From an uncultured Acinetobacter sp. (GTDB taxonomy: Bacteria; Cyanobacteriota; Vampirovibrionia; Gastranaerophilales; Gastranaerophilaceae): a stretch of 60,118 nucleotides of DNA. The notes beneath the pieces are model-generated. The model did no database searches. It saw only the letters and a list, made by a program, of their open reading frames with translations, and had not been told where the DNA came from. The stretch spans positions 1-60,118 of the forward strand of contig CAMZGT010000006.1 in assembly GCA_947306495.1 (NCBI GenBank), in the 5' to 3' direction. The translations under genes were made by a program, and so were the position numbers. This document shows, piece after piece, positions 16,176-24,641 of the stretch (within the stretch, counting starts at the first letter, position 1; each line of letters begins with the position of its first letter).

Positions 16176-16211
16176 GCTGGATTGCTTCGGGCTTTTGCCC
16201 TCACAATGACA
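16176..16211. repeat. Dispersed palindrome of the GGATTGCTTC...CTCACAATGACA type
   Basis: GGATTGCTTCGGGC, then GCCCTCACAATGACA: this is a version of a short palindromic repeat seen in intergenic DNA of many unrelated bacteria, whose minus-strand translation gives the familiar junk string CHCEGKSPKQSS. It lies in the 617-nt gene-free stretch 15732-16348, which otherwise holds the 15791 hairpin, the three-way element, a small TTTGGAC/GTCCAAA palindrome (16075-16093) and CGTTCG/CGAACG near 16265-16280. Confidence 0.55.
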
Positions 16212-16310
16212 TGAAACCCTTCCGACCAAATGTCCTGTTAAAAGGTAGCACTCCAGCCTCTGCTCGTTCGCGCTCGAACGCAGAAAGCTTTCAAATCTTT
16301 TCACAAACGT

Positions 16311-16348
16311 AAATTAAAAGGGACAGGTTAATCCTGTCCCTTTTAATT

Positions 16349-16349
<1 letters not shown>
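16311..16349 (-). terminator. Hairpin terminator directly after tRNA-Arg
   Basis: Arms 16311-16327 and 16333-16349 (core GGGACAGG / CCTGTCCC), 17 bp perfect, loop TTAAT. The stem begins at the last base of the tRNA, so processing and termination are coupled. Confidence 0.75.
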
Positions 16350-16422
<73 letters not shown>

Positions 16423-16547
16423 TAATAATTTTATTAAATTGTTTACTCTTTCAATTCATTGAAAAAGGCTTTTCCAAAATCGCTTACATAACCACGCAGG
16501 ATACGCTTGCCCCTATAAACATAACACATCAATATTAATTTGCAAGC

Positions 16548-17828
16548 TTAGCTATTTTCTGATATGAATTTCCTTACCCAAGTCAACAACTCAGATAATT
16601 CATACGGTTTCGGTAAATATAAGTCTGCACCTGAATCAAGAACAGAAATCTTATCATGTTTTGAAGACGTTACTATTATCTTTGTATTAACAAAATTTGT
16701 TTTTTGCTTCAACTCTTTACACAGTTCCAAATTTTCCAGATTATCTCCGCTGTCCAATATCATTATTTTCGGTTGCTGCGGAGATTCTTCATCAACATTT
16801 TCAATAATATCATATCCTTGAAGTTCCAGATTTGTCCTAAGAAGTAAAGATAAAGCCTCGTCCTGCTCGTTGATATAAATAATATTTTTGTAATTATCAG
16901 ATTTAACCGAATTTTCACCCGCTATTCTGATTCTGTCCACCAAATAACTCGATCCGTTAGGATTTTTTGCGGATTTTTTTATATAAAATAGCCGTTCTAA
17001 AAACGCATTGATATTTGTTATAACATCATAATCAAGCATACATCCAATCGAAACAGATACAAAATTAACCCGCATTCCGGCACTTGTATCACCTTTTAAA
17101 AGCATATATCCTCGTTTTGCATCATTTTCGGAATAAAATTTTGGAGCAACAGTGTCAAACGCAAACGTTAAAAACGCAGCTATTTTTTCAGCTCTATATA
17201 CATTAGTAACAATGACAAAATTATCATCATTCAGTTTCCCTAAAAAATCATCCTCTTCCAAAGTTGATTTTGCAATAGCGATAAAAGTCTGCACCAGCTT
17301 ATCACCTGCAACTTCCGAATAAATATTTTTATAGTTTTCAAGGTTTTCAAACCCTGCCAAAAGGACTGCATGTTTCTTATCCGAATTTAGTATTCTTTTT
17401 AAAGTTTTCTCAACAATTTTTTTATTTGGTAACAAAGTTTTTGTATCCAAGTTTGATTCTATATCGCGTCTTAAGTGCGCGTGTATTCTTGTTTTGAACT
17501 CTTCTATGTTAACAGGTTCACTCAAAAAATCATCTGCCCCGTTCTCAAGAGTATTTATTCTGTCAACTGTATCTGCTGATTTAGAGAGCGCAATGATTAT
17601 TGGCCTTGTATTATAGGTTAGCGTTCTTATTCTTTGACAAAAATCGGCAAGCTGTTCATCAATACTATCAGATACAATAATCATATCCGGTTCTAACACC
17701 TGAATGTCTTTTATCCCGTCTTTTAATTCACGTGCCAATACAACAGATGTTTCCGCATCTTCCAAAGATTTTTTATACTTAGTCGGAAGCTCCATCCTTT
17801 TATCTATAATTAAGACTTTTGAGAACAT
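16548..17828 (-). CDS. REC - degenerate GGDEF - REC signalling protein
   Basis: 426 residues. Residues 1-115 are a receiver fold whose phospho-acceptor place is Ser (DMIIVSDS, Asp shifted by one) and whose switch lysine is Glu (FLSEPV), so it is probably a pseudo-receiver. About 125-290 resemble a GGDEF domain, but the signature is GKLNDDNF instead of GGDEF, so cyclase activity is unlikely. About 310-426 are a second receiver with Asp in KIMILDSGD and Lys in YLPKPY, apparently intact. It overlaps the upstream kinase gene by 19 nt, making that kinase its likely partner. Output may be protein-protein; no DNA-binding domain is seen. Confidence 0.8.
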   Translation of the reverse strand: MFSKVLIIDKRMELPTKYKKSLEDAETSVVLARELKDGIKDIQVLEPDMIIVSDSIDEQLADFCQRIRTLTYNTRPIIIALSKSADTVDRINTLENGADDFLSEPVNIEEFKTRIHAHLRRDIESNLDTKTLLPNKKIVEKTLKRILNSDKKHAVLLAGFENLENYKNIYSEVAGDKLVQTFIAIAKSTLEEDDFLGKLNDDNFVIVTNVYRAEKIAAFLTFAFDTVAPKFYSENDAKRGYMLLKGDTSAGMRVNFVSVSIGCMLDYDVITNINAFLERLFYIKKSAKNPNGSSYLVDRIRIAGENSVKSDNYKNIIYINEQDEALSLLLRTNLELQGYDIIENVDEESPQQPKIMILDSGDNLENLELCKELKQKTNFVNTKIIVTSSKHDKISVLDSGADLYLPKPYELSELLTWVRKFISENS

Positions 17829-18544
17829 TTAAGAGCCTCCTCTTCATTATAGTTAGGAAATTTAACCGTAAAAGTAGTACCTTCTCCAAAAACACTTTCC
17901 AAATCAATCTGCCCGTTCATTTTCTCAACGAGCTGTTTTGTTATATACAACCCCAACCCATTTCCTTGTGTTGTACTTGTCAAATGATTTTCTATTCTAC
18001 TGAATTTCTTAAATAATTTATCAAAATTTTCCTGCTTTATCCCAACACCATTATCCTGAACTTTAACAACAGCCATTTCCTCTCTGCTGTCAGAAGTTAT
18101 TTTGACTGTTGAACCAGCAGAAGAGTACTTGCAAGCATTATCTAACAGATTTGTGAGTATTTGCTGTAATTTATCTTCGTCTAAGCGTGAAATATTATTT
18201 TTTACATTTTTATTAAATACAATTTTATGTTCTTTGTACTGTTCTGATATCATTGTAATTACTTTTTCAATAACAGTGTTTATATCCACTTTTTTATATA
18301 TAATATTTTCCGCTTTCGTTTTCGAAACAGTCAAAATATTTTCAACAAGATTAATAAGTCTGTTGGATTGATCTTCAATAATTTTTATAAACTTCTTCTT
18401 GTTTTCATCATCAATCCTATCCCAAGATGTCAAAAGAGTCTGGGAGAACCCCCTAATACTTGTTAAAGGAGTTCTCATTTCATGTGACACTGTTGATATA
18501 AATTCGTCTTGAATAGTCATGGTTTTAGTAATACAGTAACTCAA
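17810..18544 (-). CDS. Sensorless histidine kinase (HisKA-HATPase)
   Basis: Only the kinase core is present: H-box DEFISTVSHEMRTPLTSIRG begins about residue 13, then N-box DNACKYS, G1 QDNGVGI, F-box and G2 GNGLGLYITKQ. There is no PAS, GAF or membrane part ahead of the His. The longest frame starts with TTG 18544; the first ATG is 18520, eight residues before the H-box; neither has a clear RBS, so the start is uncertain and the gene may have lost a sensor. It is 17 nt after the PC4 gene and overlaps the REC-GGDEF-REC gene, so signal input probably comes through other proteins. Confidence 0.85.
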   Translation of the reverse strand: MSYCITKTMTIQDEFISTVSHEMRTPLTSIRGFSQTLLTSWDRIDDENKKKFIKIIEDQSNRLINLVENILTVSKTKAENIIYKKVDINTVIEKVITMISEQYKEHKIVFNKNVKNNISRLDEDKLQQILTNLLDNACKYSSAGSTVKITSDSREEMAVVKVQDNGVGIKQENFDKLFKKFSRIENHLTSTTQGNGLGLYITKQLVEKMNGQIDLESVFGEGTTFTVKFPNYNEEEALKCSQKS

Positions 18545-18561
18545 CTCACTTTATTAACTAC

Positions 18562-18798
18562 TTACCCCTCCTCTGCCATAAATTCTTTTTTTGCTTCTTC
18601 TATCGCATCAGATAAAATGTCCAATTGATCCGGAGCAAATGTAACGCCTTTTTTAGTAGGAAGCCAAGTTAATCCGTCATCAGTTGTATAAAAAATCCTT
18701 AAATTAAAATAACTTTTTCCTCTGTATTCAGATATTGATATCTGTAGTTGTTCTGTCGCGGAACGTTCAATTGTTGCAAGTATTTTTGCTTCTGCCAT
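18562..18798 (-). CDS. PC4/YdbC-like ssDNA-binding protein
   Basis: 78 residues matching the transcriptional coactivator PC4 (p15) fold: a beta-sheet region ISISEYRGKSYFNLRIFYTTDDG followed by LPTKKGVTFAPDQLDILSDAIEEA, in which the T-K-K-G-V-x-F turn and the final helix are the family marks. Bacterial members bind single-stranded DNA as dimers. AAGGAGA lies before the ATG. 13 nt after the prepilin gene and 17 nt before the kinase gene, all on one strand. A regulatory or repair role is inferred from the fold. Confidence 0.8.
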   Translation of the reverse strand: MAEAKILATIERSATEQLQISISEYRGKSYFNLRIFYTTDDGLTWLPTKKGVTFAPDQLDILSDAIEEAKKEFMAEEG

Positions 18799-18811
18799 TT
18801 TATTTTCTCCT

Positions 18812-19549
18812 TTATAGTTTATAATTTATTTCCCAATTATCTGCCATAACTCTTGCTGCACAGCTCCTCCTGTCAGTTATCGGTTGTCCTTGAGCACAAG
18901 CCTCTGAATATAACGGTATCTCTTCATTTAAAATATTATTATTATATGCAGCAGAACCAGCAGGTACAAGCTGACCGCTATTCAACAAGCCAAAAAGAAA
19001 AACATCTTCACCGAATTCGTTTGGGCCTTCTGTACCGTTAGTATCAATAAAAATTCTTGTTATTACATCATCCTCACCTATGCTGTCAGGAATATTTATA
19101 CTCGTATCTGCTATAACAAATGTACTTGTCTTTTTCATTCTATAAACTTTAATATTATCGATATCGTAACCTTGATTGTTTAAATATGTAGTTAAATATT
19201 CTTTATCTTTTGTATTTTCTTCTATACCTAATATGCCGCCGGTTTGGTCTGAAAAAATATTTTCCGGAGCCAAATATTCTGATGTTGTTCCGCCGGGTAA
19301 ATCTTTCATCGTAATCACATCCAGAGTTGATACATTTGCATTTTCCGAATTATTATTTCTTACTGTTTCTAATATATTTATCACTCCTGCTTGCAGTTTC
19401 CCTACTGCGCTTCCTAAAGATGCGCCGTTCATTTTTTGTTGGTTGGAATTCATTAACGAAGGAATTACTACAGCTGCAACTATACCTATTATAGCCATTG
19501 TAATTAAAACCTCTGCCAAAGTAAGACCTTTTTTAAAAGAGCTGAGCAT
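18812..19549 (-). CDS. Type IV prepilin-like protein
   Basis: The type III signal SFKKGLTLAEVLITMAIIG (cleavage after Gly, mature start L/T then E5) followed by the hydrophobic helix AAVVIPSLM is a clear prepilin leader. ATG 19549 has GGGAGAG 7 nt upstream, giving 245 residues. The globular part has FIDTNGTEGPNEFGEDVFLFGL, a segment common in pseudopilins that contain a calcium or D-x-N-G site, and two Cys residues (SEACAQG, RRSCAAR) near the end that may form a disulfide. No assembly genes are adjacent, so it is an orphan pilin leading a signalling operon. Confidence 0.85.
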   Translation of the reverse strand: MLSSFKKGLTLAEVLITMAIIGIVAAVVIPSLMNSNQQKMNGASLGSAVGKLQAGVINILETVRNNNSENANVSTLDVITMKDLPGGTTSEYLAPENIFSDQTGGILGIEENTKDKEYLTTYLNNQGYDIDNIKVYRMKKTSTFVIADTSINIPDSIGEDDVITRIFIDTNGTEGPNEFGEDVFLFGLLNSGQLVPAGSAAYNNNILNEEIPLYSEACAQGQPITDRRSCAARVMADNWEINYKL

Positions 19550-19651
19550 GTATTTCTCTCCCAATTTTATTCTATTACAAAAAAATTATATCATATTATT
19601 CATAAATGTTAATAATTTGTCTAATATTGATATTTGGGTTAATATTAGGTT

Positions 19652-21208
19652 ATGGATAAGGGAAAAATAGTTGTAGTCGATGATGATAAAATTGTCACAT
19701 CTGCTTTTAGGACATTATTAAAAGTAGAGGGCTTTAATGATACGCACTTTTTTAATTCACCTATAGAAGCTCTCAAATATTTATCTGAAAATGAACCGGA
19801 TTTGATAGTTTCAGACTTTTTTATGCCCGAAATGAACGGCATGCAGTTTTTAAGTCAAGCTGCTAAGTTGCATCCGGAAGTTTCAAAAATACTTCTTACA
19901 GGATATGCAGACAAAGAAAATGCAATCAGAGCAATCAATGAAATCGGATTATACAGATACATAGAAAAACCATGGAACAATGATGATTTAATCCTTAATA
20001 TAAAAAACGGAATTGAGAGAAGTTACCTGTATAGTGAATTAAGAAAAAAAATTGCAGAACTGGAAGATGCAAAAAAAGAATTAGAAAAATATTCACATAA
20101 TTTAGAACAAATTGTCGAAGAAAGAACTGCTGATTTAAAACAGTCCAATGCGAAACTTGAAGGTATCGTGAATTATTGCGCCGACGGAATTGTTATCCTA
20201 AATGAAGACGGAATTATTGAACAAATTAATCCTGCTTGCGAAACTTTGATTGGCAGAATCGGTGATAAAGTATTAAACACCTCTATCGACGAATTGTTAT
20301 TTTCAGACAAAACTCTGATTACAAAAGAACTGCACAAACTGGATGAAACAGAATTACTATTGAGGGATTTTTGCGTGAGAAATCCGTTTACAAATACGGA
20401 AACTCCTGTAGAAATAAGCTTTGCACGAATAAATCCTGATGATGAATATAAGCGTTTTGTCGGTGTTATAAGAAATGTTACCGAACAAAAAAAAGCTGAT
20501 AAATTAAGGGATGATTTTATAGCAACTCTTACTCATGATTTAAGAACTCCTCTGCTTGCAGCCATCCAGACATTAACATTCTTTCTTGACGGAGCTTTGG
20601 GAAAGTTGGATGAACAGCAAAAACTGCTTCTCTCAACTATGCAAAAAAGTAATCAGGACTTACTTGGATTAGTAAATGCATTACTGGAAGTATATAAGTA
20701 TGATGCCGATAAGCTAACTTTGGCAAAAACTGATTTTAATATTTACAACCTTGTGAAACAAGTTTATGATGAACTTTCACCGCTGGCAAAATCTAAAAAT
20801 ATTGATTTTATTCTGGATACAGATATCAACGATACGGAAATTAATGCTGACAGAAGCGAATTACGTCGTGTAATATGTAATTTATGCGGTAACGCCATAA
20901 ATTACACCCCAGAAGGCGGTAAAGTTGTTATTACAATGAAAATAGAAGGTAAAGATTTAATATTCTCAGTATCAGATAATGGAACAGGAATCCCACAAGA
21001 AGATATTCCTAACATGTTCCAAAGATTTTCTCAGGGGACAAGTAAAAAACGTTCAACAGGAACCGGGCTCGGACTCTATTTATCTCGACAAATTATTGAA
21101 TCTCACGGCGGGAAAATATGGTTGGAAAGTGTTCTTAATAAAGGCAGCGAATTCTCATTTCTGCTCACAGATACCGTCGTAAGTAAAAAAGAAGGAAATA
21201 TAGTATGA
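19652..21208 (+). CDS. Hybrid REC - coiled coil - PAS - histidine kinase
   Basis: 518 residues. REC at about 1-120, intact (DD at 10-11, phospho-Asp in LIVSDFFMP, Lys in YIEKPW, the RpfG-like ending). Coiled coil about 125-165, PAS about 166-275 (GIVNYCADGIVILNEDG), HisKA with phospho-His in ATLTHDLRTPL (about 292-302), HATPase with NLCGNAINYTP, SDNGTGI, GTGLGLYLSR. No membrane segment: cytosolic. The stop overlaps the next regulator by 4 nt (ATGATAA-like junction), so the two form a two-component pair. Divergent from the prepilin operon, 102 nt apart. Confidence 0.9.
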   Translation: MDKGKIVVVDDDKIVTSAFRTLLKVEGFNDTHFFNSPIEALKYLSENEPDLIVSDFFMPEMNGMQFLSQAAKLHPEVSKILLTGYADKENAIRAINEIGLYRYIEKPWNNDDLILNIKNGIERSYLYSELRKKIAELEDAKKELEKYSHNLEQIVEERTADLKQSNAKLEGIVNYCADGIVILNEDGIIEQINPACETLIGRIGDKVLNTSIDELLFSDKTLITKELHKLDETELLLRDFCVRNPFTNTETPVEISFARINPDDEYKRFVGVIRNVTEQKKADKLRDDFIATLTHDLRTPLLAAIQTLTFFLDGALGKLDEQQKLLLSTMQKSNQDLLGLVNALLEVYKYDADKLTLAKTDFNIYNLVKQVYDELSPLAKSKNIDFILDTDINDTEINADRSELRRVICNLCGNAINYTPEGGKVVITMKIEGKDLIFSVSDNGTGIPQEDIPNMFQRFSQGTSKKRSTGTGLGLYLSRQIIESHGGKIWLESVLNKGSEFSFLLTDTVVSKKEGNIV

Positions 21209-21864
21209 TAAACGTACTGCTGATTGAAGATCACGAATTATACAGAATGGGACTCTCAATGCTGCTGAGTAAAGCTGAAGATATTAACTTGATATCAGAA
21301 GCCGCTGATGGAATTGAAGGAATAAAAAAAGCCAGAGAACTGAGCCCTGACGTAATTCTTATGGATATCGGACTTCCTAATATAGACGGAATTGAAGCTA
21401 CGTTTCGCATCAAAGAGTTTGATCCTGAGGTAAAAGTTTTAATTTTTACTTCGAGAGATAGCGAAAATGACGTCTTTGAAGCTTTCAAAGCAGGAGCAGA
21501 CGGATATATAATGAAAGGTGCTACTCCTGAACAAACAATTTCTGCAATAAAGTCAGTTTATGAAGGTATCGGATGGATTGATCCGAATATTGCAAGGATG
21601 GTGTTTTCTAATCTTCAAAAACCGACTGCCGCAACGGTTTCACAGCCTGAAATTAAGAAAAACGGCAATTCATATGGACTTACAGAGAGAGAATTAGACG
21701 TGCTTGAACTTATGGTTGAAGGTCTTACTAATCCTGAAATAGCAGACAAATTAGTTATAACTCGAGCAACAGCAAAAGCTCACGTTCACAGTATTTTACA
21801 AAAATTGTGCGTAACAACACGTACTCAAGCTACAGTTACTGCAATGAAAGAAGGATTGGTGTAA
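21205..21864 (+). CDS. NarL/FixJ-family response regulator
   Basis: 219 residues: REC about 1-120 with DH pair (EDHELY), phospho-Asp in VILMDIGLP, Thr/Ser in FTSRD and Lys in YIMKGA; LuxR-type helix-turn-helix about 150-215 with LTERELDVLELMVEGLTNPEIAD and ATAKAHVHSILQKL. It starts inside the kinase stop region (4-nt overlap) and its TAA overlaps the next ATG by one base, so all three are one operon. Target genes unknown. Confidence 0.92.
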   Translation: MINVLLIEDHELYRMGLSMLLSKAEDINLISEAADGIEGIKKARELSPDVILMDIGLPNIDGIEATFRIKEFDPEVKVLIFTSRDSENDVFEAFKAGADGYIMKGATPEQTISAIKSVYEGIGWIDPNIARMVFSNLQKPTAATVSQPEIKKNGNSYGLTERELDVLELMVEGLTNPEIADKLVITRATAKAHVHSILQKLCVTTRTQATVTAMKEGLV

Positions 21865-23099
21865 TGTTTACCGCTTTAGCCGGTATGGTAATGGCTGCAA
21901 AAGTACATTTTACGCAAATGAAGTATCCAATAAAAAGGAAACAGGATAAAACTGTTTCTGAGATATTGTATAAAAACAATGTTGATAAAAAAGATTTAAA
22001 AGTAAAGTATGAAAAAAGTAAACTGCCTGAATCAGGATACATGACTGTTGAAGAGTATGAGGCGAAATCAAAGCCTTTAGCAAAAAAAGAAATAAGTGCA
22101 AAAGTTTTAGATAAAGCTGAAATGCCTAAAGACCAAAACATGGTTTATGTTCCTAAACATGATTTTAAACTCGTTAAATATAATGATCCTATCGGTAGCC
22201 CGGAATTAACTCTACCCAGAAGGCTAAATTTTGACAGACAAATTAATGCACAAGGCATAGTTTCAGGAGATTATACAAAATTAGTCTACCCTGCAGTTTA
22301 CTATTATGCTCAATCTGATTGCACAAGTTGTGATTTGTATTTAATAAATTTAGATCCGGCTCTTTCTAACATGGAAAAAGTTCAAAGAGCCAATATTATA
22401 AACAGAGAACCAAAACCTCTTATTTCTACGGATAAAGATATTGATACAAAATTCATATTCAGAACACTTACACCCATTGATTTCTCATCTGATAACACAA
22501 AGCTTGTTGTAAAAGAAAAAATTGGACATCGGCACGACGGAATTTGGAAAACAGAGCTTTGGGTATATGATTTTAGTAAAAAACAAGCGACAAAGCTTCC
22601 GCAGTTAAGAGATGCTATTGTTCATTACTGGCAAGAAAGAGCCAATCTTAATTTAGACGATAAGCGATGGGACATTTATCCGATGGGGTTCGATGCAAAT
22701 GATGAAAACAGAATTGTTGTTTGTGCATACGCATACACAGGCGAAACACCTAAATTTATGGGAACTTGGAGTATTGATACAGCAGGGCAATCTTCAAAAT
22801 TAGAATCTGTCACAACCGCTGACATACCAATATCTATTATTGGCTACAGACTAGTAGAGGATACTGAAGTTATCCCTGCTTCACAAGTAGAATTTGAAGC
22901 TAAACAAGCAAAAAAAGAAGTTAAAAATAAAGAAAAGCAAGCAAAAGCAGATAAAAAGATTGAAAGTGAAGCCAAGCGTATTGAATATGTAAGAAAAATT
23001 CATCAAATGGACATGGAAACTATGATAAAAGTACGAGCAAGAGAACAATACAAAAAAGAGCATAAAATAAAATCCATTTACAGAATAACAGGAGATTAG
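21864..23099 (+). CDS. Unknown 411-residue protein with membrane anchor and beta-rich middle
   Basis: ATG 21864 shares its A with the TAA of the regulator gene. An uncleaved-type hydrophobic N-terminus (MFTALAGMVMAAKVHF) is followed by a Lys-rich stretch to about 125, then about 125-340 a beta-rich region with repeated W/Y-x-x-D strands (LWVYDFSKKQATKLP, WDIYPMGFDANDENRIVV, GTWSIDTAG), similar in feel to TolB/WD-type propellers, though too short for a full one. The last 80 residues are a Lys/Glu-rich helix (QAKKEVKNKEKQAKADKK). No family is recognised. Its place in the kinase operon suggests an envelope role under that system. Confidence 0.7.
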   Translation: MFTALAGMVMAAKVHFTQMKYPIKRKQDKTVSEILYKNNVDKKDLKVKYEKSKLPESGYMTVEEYEAKSKPLAKKEISAKVLDKAEMPKDQNMVYVPKHDFKLVKYNDPIGSPELTLPRRLNFDRQINAQGIVSGDYTKLVYPAVYYYAQSDCTSCDLYLINLDPALSNMEKVQRANIINREPKPLISTDKDIDTKFIFRTLTPIDFSSDNTKLVVKEKIGHRHDGIWKTELWVYDFSKKQATKLPQLRDAIVHYWQERANLNLDDKRWDIYPMGFDANDENRIVVCAYAYTGETPKFMGTWSIDTAGQSSKLESVTTADIPISIIGYRLVEDTEVIPASQVEFEAKQAKKEVKNKEKQAKADKKIESEAKRIEYVRKIHQMDMETMIKVRAREQYKKEHKIKSIYRITGD

Positions 23100-23108
23100 T
23101 ATCAAATT

Positions 23109-23139
23109 AACAGGCGGCGGATGAAATCCGCCGCCTGTT
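23109..23139. terminator. Bidirectional 14-bp GC-rich terminator
   Basis: AACAGGCGGCGGAT (23109-23122), loop GAA, ATCCGCCGCCTGTT (23126-23139), T-runs on the right and A-run on the left; separates converging transcripts. Confidence 0.9.
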
Positions 23140-23163
23140 TTCAAAATTATAGAAGAAGAAAAA

Positions 23164-24462
23164 TTATCCGATTCTTCCCGGAACAACAACCCCACCTTTA
23201 AGGTTCTTTTTATAGAATTCCACGTGAGGTTGAAGTACGCTATCAAGAACTTCCGGTAATTGTTTTCCGCTCATAACTGCTTCAACAATTTCTTGGTAGC
23301 ATGTTGCAAATGCTCTCAGTTGAGTCATCGCGCCTGCAGCGGACGGAGTCAGACCTAAATCTGTTGTTTCAACTTGTTCAAGGAAAAATGCTCCCGTAAC
23401 TTCATATGATTTAGAAAGAGCTTCTATATAAGCTGCTGCATTTGATTTACAAACACCATTATCTACAGGGACTGTAAGTGCAAATACAAGCTTATTTGCA
23501 GGATTGAAATGAGCTTCTGCGGAATGGTGCATAGCATCCGGAACCTTTGCAACCTGCTTTAAAGTATCTTTTACGGATTCATTTTGCATTTGTGCATGCC
23601 AATACACAGTATTTTCAAAAATAGAACTCATATATTGGTGAACAGAGGCAGAAATTCCGTTCATTTTAGCATCTGCCCAGAAAATACCTTCTTTAAGAGC
23701 ATCGTTTGTTTCTAGATCTGCAGATAAAGCTAATTCAGACACCTCCATTGCGCTTCTAAGCATAGTTTCCATATCTTCTTTTTTCATGCCTGCAAATGCA
23801 AGTGCAAATAATGCATGGTCATCAAAAGCTGAAAATCTTCCTCCCACATCATCATGAATAAATAAGTCACCTAACCAACCATTTTCGTTAGAAGTTCTTC
23901 TAAGTTCTGATTTTTCCGAATTTTTGTCTGTTACTGCTATAAAGTGTTTTGATGCTGATTTTTTAGCTTCTTCAGAAGATTGGCCTTTTAACATATATGC
24001 ATCTTCAAGCATTTTTTGTATTCTTAAGAAACCATCTTTTGTTTCAAAAGTTGAACCTGATTTTGAAGCTATCATGTAACTTGATGAAAGTACATCTCCG
24101 CCTAATTTAGACAAGAATCTGTTAAAGCTTATTGAATCTACATCAGAATAGAATAAAACCGATTCTGAATTAATATTCAATCCGCTAATGCTTAACATAT
24201 GTTCTACAGTATGTTTAGAACCGCCTATTCCTAATACACTTAATCTTGAAACACCTGCATTAGATTTAAGTGCAGAAGCCAATGAATAAATAGCATCGAG
24301 TCTTTTAATCTGTTCCAAAGGCAAATTTACCCAATTTAAAAACTTACCTTCTTTATTTGCTCTTGAAGAAAATTCACTTACAAATTCAGATACTCTTGAT
24401 GAATATTTTGAAAAATCCACACCTGAAAAAGATGTTTTTAGTGATGATAATTTTGTTAACAT
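23164..24462 (-). CDS. pgi: Glucose-6-phosphate isomerase
   Basis: Interconverts glucose-6-P and fructose-6-P. ATG 24462 with AGGAG just upstream gives 432 residues; the extra 49 codons of the longest frame are unlikely. Seen: VLGIGGSKHTVEHM, IASKSGSTFET (phosphate-binding), DDVGGRFSAFDDHALF, and a C-terminal region with NAAAYIEALSKSYEV. The GGR-x-S motif carries the typical Arg. Clustered with the GH13 enzyme and pfp on the same strand, a sugar-use block. Confidence 0.9.
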   Translation of the reverse strand: MLTKLSSLKTSFSGVDFSKYSSRVSEFVSEFSSRANKEGKFLNWVNLPLEQIKRLDAIYSLASALKSNAGVSRLSVLGIGGSKHTVEHMLSISGLNINSESVLFYSDVDSISFNRFLSKLGGDVLSSSYMIASKSGSTFETKDGFLRIQKMLEDAYMLKGQSSEEAKKSASKHFIAVTDKNSEKSELRRTSNENGWLGDLFIHDDVGGRFSAFDDHALFALAFAGMKKEDMETMLRSAMEVSELALSADLETNDALKEGIFWADAKMNGISASVHQYMSSIFENTVYWHAQMQNESVKDTLKQVAKVPDAMHHSAEAHFNPANKLVFALTVPVDNGVCKSNAAAYIEALSKSYEVTGAFFLEQVETTDLGLTPSAAGAMTQLRAFATCYQEIVEAVMSGKQLPEVLDSVLQPHVEFYKKNLKGGVVVPGRIG

Positions 24463-24641
24463 ATATACTCTCCTTTTTTTGTAGCTATAGTCCAATAATA
24501 ACACAAAAACATCAGTAAGAAATAAGCATAGTGATAAAAATATTATTTTTGAACAATAGCGAAAATCGATGGAGTAATAATATTTAGCCGTGTAGTATAC
24601 ATGTTTCAAAAAGTATATTTTTATTATATTTTAAATTATTT

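Noticed and set aside
16076-16312. ORFs on both strands over the repeat-rich gap before tRNA-Arg
   Set aside because: They translate the dispersed palindrome (CHCEGKSPKQSS type) and small inverted repeats; no RBS and no coding character.
19176-19670. Plus-strand 164-codon ORF over the prepilin gene
   Set aside because: Antisense shadow of the prepilin gene, no RBS, and it runs into the divergent kinase start.
24463-24609. 49-residue N-terminal extension of glucose-6-phosphate isomerase
   Set aside because: Hydrophobic, unlike the family, and an AGGAG site selects ATG 24462.
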